NCBI GenBank assembly: GCA_963995525.1 | Contig: OZ023210.1 | Coordinates: 60,629,956-60,693,955, forward strand | Source of the DNA: Escarpia spicata | Taxonomy: Eukaryota > Annelida > Polychaeta > Sabellida > Siboglinidae | DNA: 64,000 nt | Direction of reading: 5' to 3' | Shown: piece by piece, positions 10,940 to 24,060 of the stretch | How positions within the stretch are numbered: position 1 is the stretch's first letter | How the letters are laid out: each line of letters begins with the position of its first letter | The notes under the pieces: model-generated | Database searches by the model: none | Seen by the model: only the letters and a program-made list of their open reading frames with translations | What the model was told of the DNA's origin: nothing | Made by a program: the position numbers and the translations under genes

Positions 10940-12770
10940 TATATAGAGTCGAATACCACAAGGATCAGTGATTGGCCTTCTTCTTTTTGTAATATTCACA
11001 AATGATTCACCTGATGTTATAAAGATCTCTCATATTTTCTTGTTTGCGGATGATCTGATGCTTTTTCTTACCTTCAGTTCTTACCTTAAGAACGGTCAAT
11101 AATTGCCCAAGTTGAGCACTGAGACCGTCTCAAGGTTAGTTTTCTGTAGTGGTATTCCATTGTCTATTGATTGATGCTGCTATTGTTGTTGCTGTTGGCG
11201 TCATTGCTATTTTTCTCTTTATCTTGCCTTTTCAGGTTTGCCTAGTCTCTAAGCTCGATTGTTTGTGTGCGAGCGTGCGTGCGTGCGTGTGTGTGTGTTA
11301 GTATGTGAAGTTGTAGTTGTAGAGGTCTGGATGGTCTCTCCAGTCTCTTTGGAGGCGGGACTTCAGCTGATTGATTGTCTGTGCTTGGACTGTGTCTTCT
11401 GATAGTGCATTCCAGGATCTTACTACACGGGTGGAGAGGAAAGAATGTCTGGTTCCTGTTGATGTCTGTGTAACTAGTTTTTCTCTGTGACCTCTTGTGG
11501 TTCCAGTGGCTTTTAGGTACATCTGCTTTTGTGGACAGTGTTGGCATTTACATTCCTGGTCGATTTGGTCGAGTCCCTTGATAATTTTGAAAGTTTGAAT
11601 GATGTCGGCTCTTTTCTTCTGTAGTGTAGTGTGGGGAGTTTTAATTCTTTCAATCTGCTGCCGCAGGGTAGTAATTTTGTTTCTGGCACTAGTCGTGTTG
11701 CACGCCGTTGGACTTGTTCGATGAGGTCTTAATCTTTCTTTTGGTGATGAAACCAGACACAGGATGCATATTCCAGGTGTGGTCTGACCATTGCCTTGTA
11801 GAGTAGTAGGAATGTCTCCTTGTTGAGATGCCGGAATGTTCTGGCTAGACACCCCAGAACTCGATTGGCCTTTTTGACACTATTCTCGATGTGGTCAGAA
11901 AACTTGAGTTGTATGTTGATGGTGACTCCGAGGTCTTTTTCTGAAGTCACTGCATTTTTAATCCAAATTATACCGAAGAGTACTGCAAACACTGTAATAA
12001 GATCTTATCTCTGTCGAATGCTGGACATATACAACACTTTTGAAATTCTACCCAGATAAATGTATCCTTATGAGAATTGGATCATTATTCACAAAGAATA
12101 AAGGCTATTCACTGGTAAGCAATCAGACAATACTTACAAGTACGGACAATGTGAAAGTTATTTGAGTCACTTTTGATCCATCGCTTACTTCTGAGGCATA
12201 TATGTCACAAACAAATTAATAAAGCCAATTCGATTATGGGGATAATCCGACGAACTTTCGATCACATGGATGAAAAGTGTTTTTCTACAACTTTTATGTG
12301 TCTCGTCTGTCTACACATTGAATACATTAATCAAGTATGGAGTCCTTTCTTATTGAAACATTACAGCTCTTCAAAATGGTCAGCGCAGAGCAACCAAATT
12401 AATTCCTGGTTTCAAAGACCTTGAATACAAAGAACGTTTACAGAGACTGAAATTACCAACTCTATCATACGGTCGCCTCACAGAAGATATGATTGAAGTA
12501 TATACGATACTAACAGGGAAATATGATCCAGCAGTCTTATCCAATGTTGTTACCTTAGGAGCCAATGAAGCACATACGAAAGGGCACTACCTAAAAATAT
12601 TTAAAGAAAGATACCGATTAAATATTAGAAATAACTCATTCATATACTGACGCACAGACGTATGAAACAGTCTTCCACAGTCTGTGGTTGATGCTTCACC
12701 GATGCAATCGTTTGACACAAAAATACATAAGTTATACCAAAACCACCCTATGAAAACTGAATACACTGTC
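10940..12770 (+). mobile_element. CR1-like LINE fragment, plus strand, interrupted
   Basis: At 10,948-11,085 the plus strand encodes the reverse-transcriptase palm: RIPQGSVIG, then FADDLMLF, the catalytic (Y/F)xDD box. After an interruption it resumes at about 12,050 and encodes a typical CR1-clade C-terminus with several frameshifts: KANSIMGIIRRTFDHMD, HIEYINQVWSP, LEYKERLQRLKLPTLSYGR and a final NSLPQSVVDAS. The middle is replaced by an opposite-strand LINE fragment (11,225-11,995). It is heavily decayed and matched in unit B at 30,666-32,500. Confidence 0.75.
11225..11995 (-). mobile_element. CR1-like LINE 3' fragment, minus strand, nested
   Basis: The minus strand encodes EKDLGVTINIQLKFSDHI, KKANRVLGCLARTF and MVRPHLEYASCVWFHHQKKD, then after a frameshift QRRATRL and LKELKLPTLHYRR. 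This is the region C-terminal to the reverse transcriptase in CR1-clade LINEs. It separates the palm from the C-terminal part of the plus-strand LINE, so it probably inserted into that element. The 3' side ends in a (GTGC)n/(GT)n run near 11,270-11,300. Unit B copy: 30,953-31,722. Confidence 0.75.
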
Positions 12771-14640
12771 CCACTCCTATCTCAGATTGTGCCAGACGCA
12801 TGCACATAGTGCGAGCATATATCAAAAGCGAGAGCTGGCACGTAATAGGCATATGCAGTAATCCCTAGTCAAGCCAGAAGCGGACCTGTAAGATGTTACT
12901 CACTTTACTTTCAGGTGTTGAAAATGGCCCAGCAACATTGAAGTTAATTTTTGAAAAACAAAAAGAGAGAATCAGGAAGTGGGAGACACTGGAGCCGTTA
13001 CTGCCTATGATACAGAGCTAACTGCACCAATGATTGGCTCGGGACATCTCATCGGGAGCTCCTTACAACCCTACTCTGGAGAGTAGTGTCACAATCCTGA
13101 TCTCTCACAGTTGACCCACCCCGTGTGGTAGTACCCTGCAGGGGAGGGATTATATCGGCCCCCAAGCCTTCCCGGCGTTCCCATAACCGGTGTGGTCATC
13201 CATGCCACGTGATATAACCCTATATATTGAGCACGTCAAGCTGCAATTAACATAGGAAATTTACCTGCTTTTATAACCAGCCAAACACAGTCTGGTGAAA
13301 TATGTGGTGTGAACTTCAACTTGAATTAATCTTCATATCTACACTTAGTGAAGTTATTTATTCGTTAGAATGGTATGAAAACTTCGCTCATATGTTGTGT
13401 TATATGATATAATGCAGTAAACGTGTGTATACGCGGCATAAATAATATTACTAATCTATTATAAGTATTCTGATGTATGCAAGTTTATGGACAGTATTGG
13501 TTGACGACGATAGGGGGCGAATCCAATATGGCCGCACACAGTGGGCAAATTTCAAAAAGTCAAATCATATTTATTGTGTATGTATTATACCAACAACGGT
13601 TGTTCAAGTATAATACACAGTGCGGTATTAATTGTGAATTAATAACGAACATAGATGGTGTTCGAACTTGTGTTTACTCCGCCATGGTGCATCGCAATAA
13701 ACAATTTTTAACTAGTGCATTAATTTGTTGTGCCTTAATTGACGATACATTTGTTTCTAGTTCTTTGATCACTGCCAAATAATACAACTATAATCAGCCA
13801 ACCATAAGCGTGTTTGTATTAGCATTATGATTCGCAAGATGTTCTATAAACACATTACGCCAATGCGTATAAACGTATATGTCTATATGTGTTTACATTA
13901 CGGTACGATACAAAAGTTAAGTTTATAAACACAATAACCATGTTCTTTTCTTGCTCGCGCGTGCCTGCCGCCGTGAATGGACTATCAACAATAACGAATT
14001 GTCTTGTTGTACCCAAAGGCAATATATAGAACAGACTACAACTACTTGATGTTCTAAACAAATGAAGTCCCTACATACCTTCCTGTTGCAGCCATCTTGC
14101 AATGGCTACCCCATCACGCTGTCTTTTCCGGCATTTGTTTTCATATCCTATAGTGTGTTACACCGTTGAAATCACCTGTTAAACGAAGCACCGTATCGAG
14201 CGTCAAACGAATATTATTTGTTACATACATATAATGTGCGCTGGACCCACGCAATTCAACCATCCACCAGTTAAGTCGGTGATATACTGAAACCCGTCGT
14301 GTGACCTATATTTCAACCACTGTTTTCCTATTGGTCGTTTTACGCTCATCATACACACGTTTACAACAACTGTCAGGTGAAGCTCGACAGAGGTAGTCCC
14401 ATTAATTTCAAGCTAAATTCAAACTAAATCCATTTGGCATGTGATTAGGAAGGAGCCAATGTTGGGCTCGCACGTGATGCCAACAATGTTCATTCACAAC
14501 AATGTAGGTGAATCAATGCATTGTCTCTGATGTAATGCACCAAGACATTGCTTGTGGACGAAGCTAGTTGGCATGCCTGTATGAATAGGCTTGTCATTCT
14601 TGTTAAGTGTGCAACGATCCATGAACGTACCCAATTACGA
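12771..14640. other. Non-coding stretch of unit A
   Basis: No gene is supported. ORFs of 68-101 codons occur but show no recognisable domain. Two AANATGGC-type motifs, resembling YY1/first-exon contexts, occur at about 13,523 (plus) and 14,093-14,097 (minus). The latter is followed by AGGAAG|GTATGT, which could be a very short first exon. The stretch is almost identical in unit B. Confidence 0.5.
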
Positions 14641-14965
14641 GAGAATAGGAGAGAGAGAGAGAGTGCGTGTGAGTGAAAGAGAGAGGGGGGGGGAGAGAAT
14701 GAGAGAGAGAGATCGTGAGAGAGACAGAGAGTGATAGAGTGAGATGGGGAAGATAGCGAGAGGTACGTAGAGAAGTAGAGGAGGGAATGAGGGACTTAAA
14801 ATGAGACAAACAGACTGGGGAAACATGGGGAGCGACGGTGAAGAGCAGGATAGAGTGGTAGAGTGGGGAGAGAGACGGAAAGGGAGAGGAGGGGAGGGGA
14901 CTGTAGGGAAAGATAGAGGAAGGAGATGAGAAAGGAGATGGACGGGAAGATACGCTGATGGAGAT
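14641..14965. repeat. GA-rich low-complexity tract
   Basis: Imperfect GAGAGA and GGAGAG sequence of about 325 bp. The counterpart in unit B is 34,369-34,690. Confidence 0.9.
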
Positions 14966-15449
14966 TGACAATAACAATTTTATTTCCCTACGACACCTTG
15001 TGGAGTATGAAAAAAAAAGTACATTTTAATACAACACTTTGTATTCTTAAGAACATCTACACTTCTATTATATAAATCCTATGTGCTTGTTGTAAAACAT
15101 AACACACAATGCAGCGAACATTCAGTAACCTTACTGTATTAAGTGTTTTTAATAATTTTATAATCAGTAGTGTCAACCAAATAATATAAAATAGATTAAA
15201 ACACGTATTACACATGTATTGCACAACTGGAACACATTTACATGTAATTATATAACTAATAAATTAACTATAAACTACAATGTTTCTTCTATGCAATTAA
15301 AAGTTTTGAAGGGAATTTGTTAGATACGTAAATGTTGTCATGATTACATTACTAAATCTGGAAAGATTTGTGAATAGTTTCACAATAGGAACATTAAACA
15401 ACTGGTTTATATTCAAAGTATTAGGTCTGTTTATAAAGTATTTCTGTAT
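14966..15449. other. AT-rich spacer between GA tracts
   Basis: About 480 bp of AT-rich sequence with no coding signature. It is conserved in unit B at about 34,691-35,164 with a few small indels. Confidence 0.6.
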
Positions 15450-16455
<1,006 letters not shown>

Positions 16456-19085
16456 GTGGACTGACGTACGTACTGTGTAATAGACTTATAGACAGACATT
16501 TCAATGGACAAGCATAGAGGATGGAGGAGAGAGAGGGATTCGGAGAGAGAGGGAGAGTTGAAAAAGGGGAGACAGGGAGAAAAACAGACATAATTTTTAT
16601 AGAGAGAGATAGGGGCATGAATACAGACAGACAGCGTGCTAGTTGCGACTACAACATATTCAAGCAACCAACGGCTACATTACTAAGTTATGTCAGCTGT
16701 TCTAATATTTTACGTGTTAAACCGCATGTAATAATCAGTAACCCTATAGACACTTGTCTGAACTTCTACTGACAACGAATCGGAGAAACTTGTTTTAGCT
16801 AAGTACTAATAACTATCACGTACATTATCTAAATTCCAACATATGCACACGACGTACCTATACATCACAATAATTAGTTAAAATGCATGCTAGTTATGTA
16901 AGTAGTCTGTAAACAGAATTTAACATTATACAACATAACACTCCAACACTTGTCATTGTCATGTTTCTCATTCCATGCTATATGAACTATAGTCTATATG
17001 TTGTGTTAGCTGACATTGCAGTCCATGCTAGTGTGTGTCAGTGGCACTCATTATTATTATTGGACCACCCTCTAGTGACCATTGACCAGACACTGACCAA
17101 TTGCCTTACAGTGTCTGCCATCTTGTTTTGTGGAAGTGACCACATGCGTATTTTCAGTTGTTCTGCCAATTAAATGTTTTTTAATTATACAAATGTTTGA
17201 TGGTGATATTCACTGGCATACACGTACACAACAGTCATACTATAGCTGGCATGCCCGAAGTGACGGTTAATGGGGCAACAAGAAACAATTTAAGTTACGC
17301 ATTATTATAATAATATCACTATTATATATAACATATAAACATAACAAAATAACTCACCAGGCAGTGAATATTGATACTCGTAATACGGAGCCGAGAGAAC
17401 AGTACGTATACATCTGTGAATACGTCCATGATCCCTAGCAAACTGCGACTGGGTGTGGCTCCAGCAACACTACCCGCGTCTGGCGCATGACACAACAATA
17501 GCCTATGCAACCGCGTGCACGAAACAGTTCCGCCAGGATTACATAATATATTATACTTGTTGTTTTACAGATTCTTTGTGGGGTCGTACATGTCAACCGG
17601 CCCAAAACACGAACCGATTATATGCCCATGCACGAACATATTATTATTTGTAAGTTAACAACTTCATATTTACTCCTTTCCAAACATATCTTGTTCGTTG
17701 TATTATGCATTACACCTTCCCACAATTACCACCTTCATGAATTGCACGAATGACTTGGTTTTGACTAATGATTTGTTTTGATCTGTTTGCTCTATAATGT
17801 GTTTCAACCCACATGCAATAAATATGAAATGAAATTACTGCCGAATATTCAAACAATCTCAGATTTCATCAGACATAGAAGACTCCGGTAAGTTGGGCAT
17901 GTGTGTCGTCTACCAAACGAAACTCCTCTGATCGTAGCTTTCATACAAGCTTTTTGTGTATTAGAAGATTTGTTTTGTGAAGCGCAGTATCCTGTCCTAA
18001 TAACCTCTGTATGCGCTTTACATTTTATCCCTGGCGCACCTATTTCTTCTTACGCTTTTATGAGAATTAATTATTACTTTGATGACACAAATATCAAATA
18101 CATTTGCGAGCAGGCGTACAAGGAAGAGTTATGCAACGAGGCCATAGGATATTGTGTAAGCACATTTACGTCATAAAATATGAAAGTGCATGTTTATTGG
18201 TGATTTATGCATTATAACATCGCAATATTTTGTATATTCATAACACCGTAATTGTTAACTCTAACCATTGCATACTGCCGGACATGACATCGGAAGACGG
18301 GGGAATGTTCACATTTTTAATACCCTCAAGCGGACTCTTTGTTTTAGACGAGGGTGTCTCGCTACCTTTGCATAAGTTTAATCACATCAGCTCAACATTT
18401 TAAGAGGCCTGAATTCTCCAAACTGATACTCTAAGATACGAGCAGAGTACTTAGATAGAACTCAGAATTCAGAATCAATTCATTTGACCTATAAATACGA
18501 TATATATACAATGAATAACATAAGTAATAGATAAGGTCGGGAAACTACCATTAAGATATATAACTCACTAGCACAGGAGCCACCCCATAGTTGATGTAGA
18601 CCGTCAGATTGTTGGGAAGTCTCGGGAGGATGGTGGCTTGTATATCTGTTCAATGGAACATCATATCGATTTTTGTGAGAAGCATTCAGCCCCGTTGCAA
18701 TTACTGCACACAGACTATGTTCGTACACAAATATCTACCACTGTGTAGAACCAGGTACACATTCTTACAGCTGAATTAACTGAATATAAGCGAAGTTTTA
18801 TCATTTCATAAGTTTTGCATCAGCTTATATGACAATTTAGTCGTAACTGAATAGTTAGCTTGTCAATGAGTATTTACCAAAATTCTAGGTAAACGATGGT
18901 ACCAGCTTTTGGATTAATTATTAACTGTAGTACCACAACTATCCGATAGGCTGGCAGATTTTCATCAGAGGTTAGGACGGTACCCACCAGGTGGCGCCGT
19001 TTGTTGATTGCCATGTACAGCTAGCTGTCAACAGCTGTAATAGCCACTGGGTTCAACGTTCCATTTTAACTCTGTGTGCAAAATC
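16456..19085. other. Non-coding stretch of unit A
   Basis: No gene is supported. A 91-codon plus-strand ORF at 17,901-18,176 is broken by a 1-bp deletion in unit B, so it is not conserved as coding. Minus-strand candidates with good donors (GTGAGT) lie near 17,350-17,435 and 18,570-18,645 but match no family I know. Otherwise AT-rich and nearly identical to unit B (35,891-38,519). Confidence 0.5.
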
Positions 19086-19189
19086 ATGGCAAACAAGGAT
19101 TTTGGAGAGGTGACAATTCATCAACTGAAGGGGGAATTAAAAAGCAGAAATGCTAGACTGTTCGGAAGAAAAGCTGATCTTTTTGAAAG
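19086..19189 (+). CDS. Orphan first exon encoding a SAP domain, unit A
   Basis: An ATG in the context AATCATGG begins a short exon whose product has the SAP pattern: VTIHQLKGELKSRNARLFGR followed by KADLFER. SAP is a two-helix DNA-binding module, and such near N-terminal exons (MANKD-type) head many invertebrate proteins, including transposon-related nucleases. The exon ends at GAAAG|GTTTGT, leaving phase 2. I cannot find a following exon: a minus-strand LINE starts 450 bp downstream. It is therefore probably a duplicated orphan exon. Identical in unit B. Confidence 0.55.
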
Positions 19190-19644
19190 GTTTGTGTGGG
19201 CGATAATATGTGTTTGTGATAATTATGCTATTTGGTCTTTGACTTTGACTACTTAAAATGTACTGTAGTTTTCCTGATACGGGTATGTGTTTTCGTAATA
19301 TGTCCAATTCCAAGAGAATCGCCTGGATTTCTTCGAAAAAACCCAGTGGCCCTTGTCTTCGAATTCGTCTTGGATGGCTGGAGGTAGGCTCTCCATGTCT
19401 TGTATTTGTGTCATAGTTCTGGTAATCAAGATTCAAGGGAAAAGAACCAACTCACCAAAGCCTTCAGTGATTCCACATACAAGCGGAAGTCTCATTCGTT
19501 CTGGGTTGGCCCGCACAAAAAAAAATCCAACCAAGTATTTTCATCTTGAGGATAGTATACCCAATACTGAAATCTGTATAGACTGGCAAAATGTCCTATG
19601 GACACATCACGCCAGTGCGCATGGTGGCTCTTATTGATTAATTG
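19190..19644. other. Spacer between SAP exon and LINE
   Basis: About 450 bp with no clear continuation of the SAP reading frame. A 99-codon minus-strand ORF (19,137-19,436) and a 94-codon plus-strand ORF (19,353-19,637) have no recognised domain. The former overlaps the SAP exon on the opposite strand. Confidence 0.45.
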
Positions 19645-22210
19645 TTTACATGTTGGGATAGACTAATCTGGAATGAGTTCAATGATGTACTTGATACAAT
19701 GCTTGGAGGTAGAGAATTCCACTTTTTTTATTGTGACTGGGAAAAAACTGTTTCCAAATATGTTTGTCGAGGTCCTGATTTGTACTAACTGTTTATTATG
19801 TTTACGTGAGCATCTGGTGTTGCGTTTGATGTATTGATCTTGTGGGATATCTATGAGGTTATGTTCCATCTTATATAATATGCTAAGTCTTTAGGTTTTT
19901 CTTCTTGATTGTAGGGTGTCCCACTGGAGATCTTTAAGGAGTTGTGTTACCGTTCCTGGCTCACTAGAATAGTTGTTCTTACAAAATCTGGCGGCTTGTC
20001 TCTGGGTTCTTTCTATGAGTTTGATATGTTTTAGGCAATGTGGATCCGATCATGCTGACGCATATTCAAGTATAAGGCGGACAAGGGTTGTGTAAGCTAT
20101 GGACTTGATTTGGGTTGGGCATTTATAAAAATTTCTTCTAATAATTCCTAATGTCTGTTGTGCTTTTTTGTGACTGAGTTGCATTGTATTGTCCAATTTA
20201 ATGTATTTTATATATGTATGCTAATATAACAGTGTGATTCAACATATTTAAGTAGTTGTCCGCAGAAGGTGTCGAGATTTGGTGTCGGTTGTCTTGAGGC
20301 TATTGTCATTGTATAACATTTACTGGGGTTGAATTTCATAAGCCACGTGTGTTGCCATTTCTCAAGTTTGAGCAGATCGTTTTGGAGGACAGATGTGTCT
20401 CGGTCAGTTTTAATCGGTGAATATAACAGGCAGTCATCTGCAAACAGGCAAACTGTTGAGGAAAGATTGTCTGGCAGGTCGTTTATGTAAAGTAGGAAAA
20501 ATAGGGTCCCCAGTACTGTGCCCTGTGGTACCCCAGAAATGACTTGAGTTGATGTTGACTTGGATCCATTTATAACAACCTGTTGAGTCCTTCCTGTAAG
20601 GAAGCTATTTATCCATGATGATATTGGGCCTGTGATGCCATTTGAAGATTAGTCTTTTATGTGGAACTTTATCGAATGCTTTGGTGATGTTGTCAGCTTT
20701 ATTTCTAATAAAGACTTTACGTTTCAGACGATGTTTGCATTTGGGCGAGATGTTTACATCAATGATGACTGTACTATGATCTGCTATTCCGTCGACTACA
20801 TTTATCTTCTTTATTAACCCAGGTGAAGACAAGATCTAAAATATTGTTGGCATTTCCCTGTCTGTGCATGGGTTCCTTGACATGTTGGATCAGTCCGTGT
20901 TCCTCTGTAAGAGAGAGTAATTTATTGGCAGCAGTTGTACTGTATCCATTGTTAGGTGTGACTTGGTGAATTTCCCAGTTGATGTTAGGGAGGTTGAAAT
21001 CGTCAGTAATTATGACATTATGTGTGTTGATCTTGTTACCTAATTTAGAAAGGGCTAGGTCTAGTTCTTCGATTTGAGTTCTATGAGAGTCATTTTGGGC
21101 ACGATAGAGGGTACACATGATTATTGGTTTCATTCCTTTTATCTGGGTTTCAGTCCAAATGCTCTCACTGTTTGTGTCTAGGTCTGGTAGGTGGCTTATG
21201 ATGAGGTCATCTTTTGATATTTGAAATACCCCCCTCCAGTAGTGTCTGTTTCTCTGTCTTTTCTAAAGACGGTATAGTTGCTTGGGAATATTTCTCCATT
21301 TTTTATTGAGGGATCTAACCATGATTCAGTCCCACAGATGATGTCTGGGTGTTGTAGATTGTTTAGTGCTTCGATGTCTGAGGCTTTCTTTTTAACGCTT
21401 TGGCAGTTTATGAGGATGCATCTGAAGTTTGGTCTCTTTTTCGGTCTATATGCTTTCCTGCTATTAGTTGTATTGTTATTGGTGGTTTCATTTAGGCTAT
21501 GACTGTTACTGTCCAGAGGATAAAAGGGATTTGCCATTGGGATTTCTGTATCTCTGAAGAAAGAATTTGTGAAGTTGAAGTTGTTGCATTCGGGGCAGGC
21601 CCACGAACAGGAATTTATTAATTGTTTGTATTCAATGTCATCTATTGCACAGAATTGTGTGTGGATCCAGTTTAGGCAGTGGTCGCACTGAATTGCTTTA
21701 TGGTCATTTAGGACATCCCCATGGCAAATGCCAGGGTGCTGAGCAATTTGAACAGGGCCATGGTACATTTAGGTTTTTGTAAATGTTGTTAAATTCTTGT
21801 CTGGATATCCTGGCGCATTAGATGTGTGGTGATTTATTAGTCATTACAAATTAGGATGAATGCATTAGACTTTAGTGATTTCTTACATGAGTGACATTTA
21901 GAGAGGGGCCTGGATTTAGTTGAACATCTCCTGATAGCATGATGCATAGAAGTATGGAGAATGTTGTTGTTGTCCTGGGTTTGTACGGTAGAGGAGTGAT
22001 CAGTAATCCAGTGGAGGAGCTGGATTTGAGACATTTCAATTGGGCTATGGTTTTCCATATGGGACTGTAGATGTAGTAGGACGTGACAGAATGGATGTCT
22101 TGTCTAACATAGGTCTCGTTTGTGTTGCTCTGGAAACTCTCAAACTTTTTGAAATTGGGAACATTTAAAAGCCTAAAAGTGATCTGCAGACATAAAACCA
22201 TGAACAATGT
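19645..22210 (-). mobile_element. CR1-like LINE with PHD finger, internally deleted (A/B junction)
   Basis: Reading on the minus strand from 22,207: hydrophobic leader, 2A-like motif, PHD finger (CDHCLNWIHTQFC, WACPEC) at about 21,590-21,750, and AP endonuclease (LINCQSVKKKASDI, GTESWLDPSI, then DDFNLP where GDFNLP is expected). A scar follows, joining KVFIRNKADN directly to AFDKVPHKRL. Then comes reverse transcriptase (VISGVPQGTVLG, FADDCLLYSP, 20,400-20,620) and a C-terminal region (RTQRQAARFCKNNYS). Frameshifts are numerous. The scar removes the N-terminal part of the reverse transcriptase and is shared with the unit B copy, so this is one insertion duplicated with the unit. Confidence 0.85.
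21905..21928 (-). other. 2A-like motif, frameshifted context
   Basis: DVQLNPGP is intact, but two extra bases (GAGAGGGGCC instead of AGAGGGGCC-type spacing) directly after it change the downstream frame from SKCHS to SLNVTHVRNH and a stop. The peptide is therefore disconnected from the LINE ORF in this copy. Confidence 0.7.
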
Positions 22211-22386
22211 CGTATGGAGCCTGCCATGTCACCAACTCGAGTGGTAGTGGTTAGGAATTGATAAAACGGTCAAGTAGTTATTAAGAAACACACCCACACT
22301 TAAATACACCCACGCTTAAAAGTGTACTGAAATAAAAAAATAAAAAAAAAGATCAATCATTATAAAATATCTGCCCATGTAAAAGG

Positions 22387-22413
22387 TTTAGTGACTAGTT
22401 TCTAGTCACTGAA
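22387..22413. other. Short inverted repeat (hairpin), unit B
   Basis: Arms of 11-12 bp, TTTAGTGACTAG and its near-complement, are separated by TTT. The unit C copy at 41,902-41,928 is a perfect 12-bp hairpin. Function is not evident. Confidence 0.6.
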
Positions 22414-22659
22414 AATGTTGGGCTCTTGCTGATCATATCTAGTCTCCATGTTTTTTGACCATAATTGTGAAGTGGCTATCTTAGCGACGGGACTATAAAG
22501 CAATGGTCATTGTATTATTTATATGGAAATAAATTCCCTTGAAAGGTCTCAGTTGAGATAAAAAAAATGCATATGCTCTTAGCATTGTCTTTGTGTGTTC
22601 TTACTAATGACATGTTGGGTAATGTAAACATTAAACCAAGCCTTTTCTGTTTGTACAGT

Positions 22660-22907
22660 TTCACCATTTGAGCTAGCACTAGTTGCTGTGATGGAGAGAT
22701 TGGTGCAGTGGGTCAAGCACAGTGGTGGCAGAGAACTATACTCTTCTGCAACTGCATGCTGGTAAGGGTGGCATGGAAACAGCACACGGAGTTGGCCTTC
22801 CGACTGGTATCACCCTTCCCATCACCTCCCTGGAGGAACTGCATGCGGTGGAAGCAGTTCTGCAGGACAAGGCTGCTGTCAAACAAATGGTGAGTCATCT
22901 TAACTAA
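22660..22907 (+). pseudogene. DUF4806-like exon, unit B copy
   Basis: Same exon-like block as at 1,508-1,753, with the acceptor TTTGTACAG and the donor AAATG|GTGAGT conserved. The product differs at a few residues (ITLPITSLEELHAVEAVLQD). The open frame is kept in all three units, unlike ZCCHC4, but no partner exon is recognised. Confidence 0.35.
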
Positions 22908-23149
22908 ATGGATAAGATGAAAGTTGATAGCTTCAGTGCTCCTGGCCAATTGTAATATCAAGTTACCGACACAGCTCCCTCCAGTCCCTCATAACTAGAA
23001 ACCCAAATCTAAGCCTTCAACATGTTTAAAGGTGGATAGTCATGGTAGAATCAGTTTTCTAAACAACCTTCACTTTCATCTTCCAGTGATAGATTTTCAT
23101 TTAAAGTTGTTTCCTCAGCTTAGCCCACTGTGAATCCGGTTCTTTTGTG

Positions 23150-23655
23150 TTTATAAATATGTAGGTGACAGGGACCGTAGATATGTAGGTAACATGGACC
23201 ATTGAAATGTAGGTGACAGGGACCATTGATATGTAGGTGACAGGGACAATAGATATGTAGGTGACAGGGACCATTGATATGTAGGTGACAGGGACCATTG
23301 ATATGTCGGTTACAGGGACCATTGATATGTCAATGACAGATGCCATAGATATGTAGGTGACAGGGACCATTGATATGTGTGTGTCAGGGACCATTGATAT
23401 GTAGGTGACAGGGACCATTGATATGTGTGTGACAGGGACCATTGATATGTAGGTGACAGGGACCATTGATATGTAGGTGACAGGGACCATTGATACATAG
23501 GTGACAGGGACCATACTTATGTAGGTGACAGGACCATTAATATGTGTGTGACATGGACCATAGAGATATAGGTGACAGGGACCACTGGTATGTGGGTGAC
23601 ATGGAGCATTGATATGTAGGTGACAGGACAATAGCTATGTAGGTGACAAGGACGA
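23150..23655. repeat. 24-bp minisatellite, unit B, about 21 copies
   Basis: Same unit as at 1,998-2,510 (GACAGGGACCATTGATATG plus TAGGT). The minus strand is open over nearly the whole tract because the period is a multiple of three. Confidence 0.9.
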
Positions 23656-23736
23656 TTTATTTATGAAAATTATCTTTAATCTTAAATTCAAGAAATTTCA
23701 ATGCATTTTCATATTTAAACAGACAGAGGTAAAACC

Positions 23737-23841
23737 TTGAGAGGGAAAAAATACACACATCAATGTTACCTATATTCAAACTACTTTCAGAGATACAGCA
23801 ATTTGAATGTTGAGATTGCTAAAAATCTGGTTTCGAGAATA
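23737..23841. other. 105-bp inverted segment at a deletion scar
   Basis: This segment is the reverse complement of A 4,456-4,560 and of C about 46,733-46,840. To its left lies sequence matching A about 2,577; to its right, sequence matching A about 4,565. Unit B therefore lost about 1.9 kb, including the ZCCHC4 catalytic exons, and inverted the adjoining 105 bp in place. Confidence 0.85.
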
Positions 23842-24060
23842 ATGCTCTATTCAATTATACAATAAAAACAATGTTTCAAGTGCGTCTCATTTTGGAAAGG
23901 TGGGTCCTACATAATGGTAGCACTCAAACATGTATAATTAATACATACACAAAGAATGGTATGCAGTTTTTGGCTAAACATAATAATAATTTGATTATAT
24001 GTACAATAGTATTGAAATTCATTGCTTTTGGGTATAATTACTTAATTTTAATCTTTGCAG

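Noticed and set aside
14079..14097. Very short minus-strand first exon (ATGGCTGCAACAGGAAG then GTATGT)
   Set aside because: The context is good, but 17 coding bases without any recognisable second exon are not enough.
17901..18176. 91-codon ORF as a gene
   Set aside because: A 1-bp deletion in the otherwise near-identical unit B breaks it, and no domain is recognised.
18568..18645. Minus-strand exon encoding IQATILPRLPNNLTVYINYG with GTGAGT donor
   Set aside because: The composition looks coding and it is conserved in unit B, but the acceptor lacks a pyrimidine tract and I can find neither neighbouring exons nor a family.
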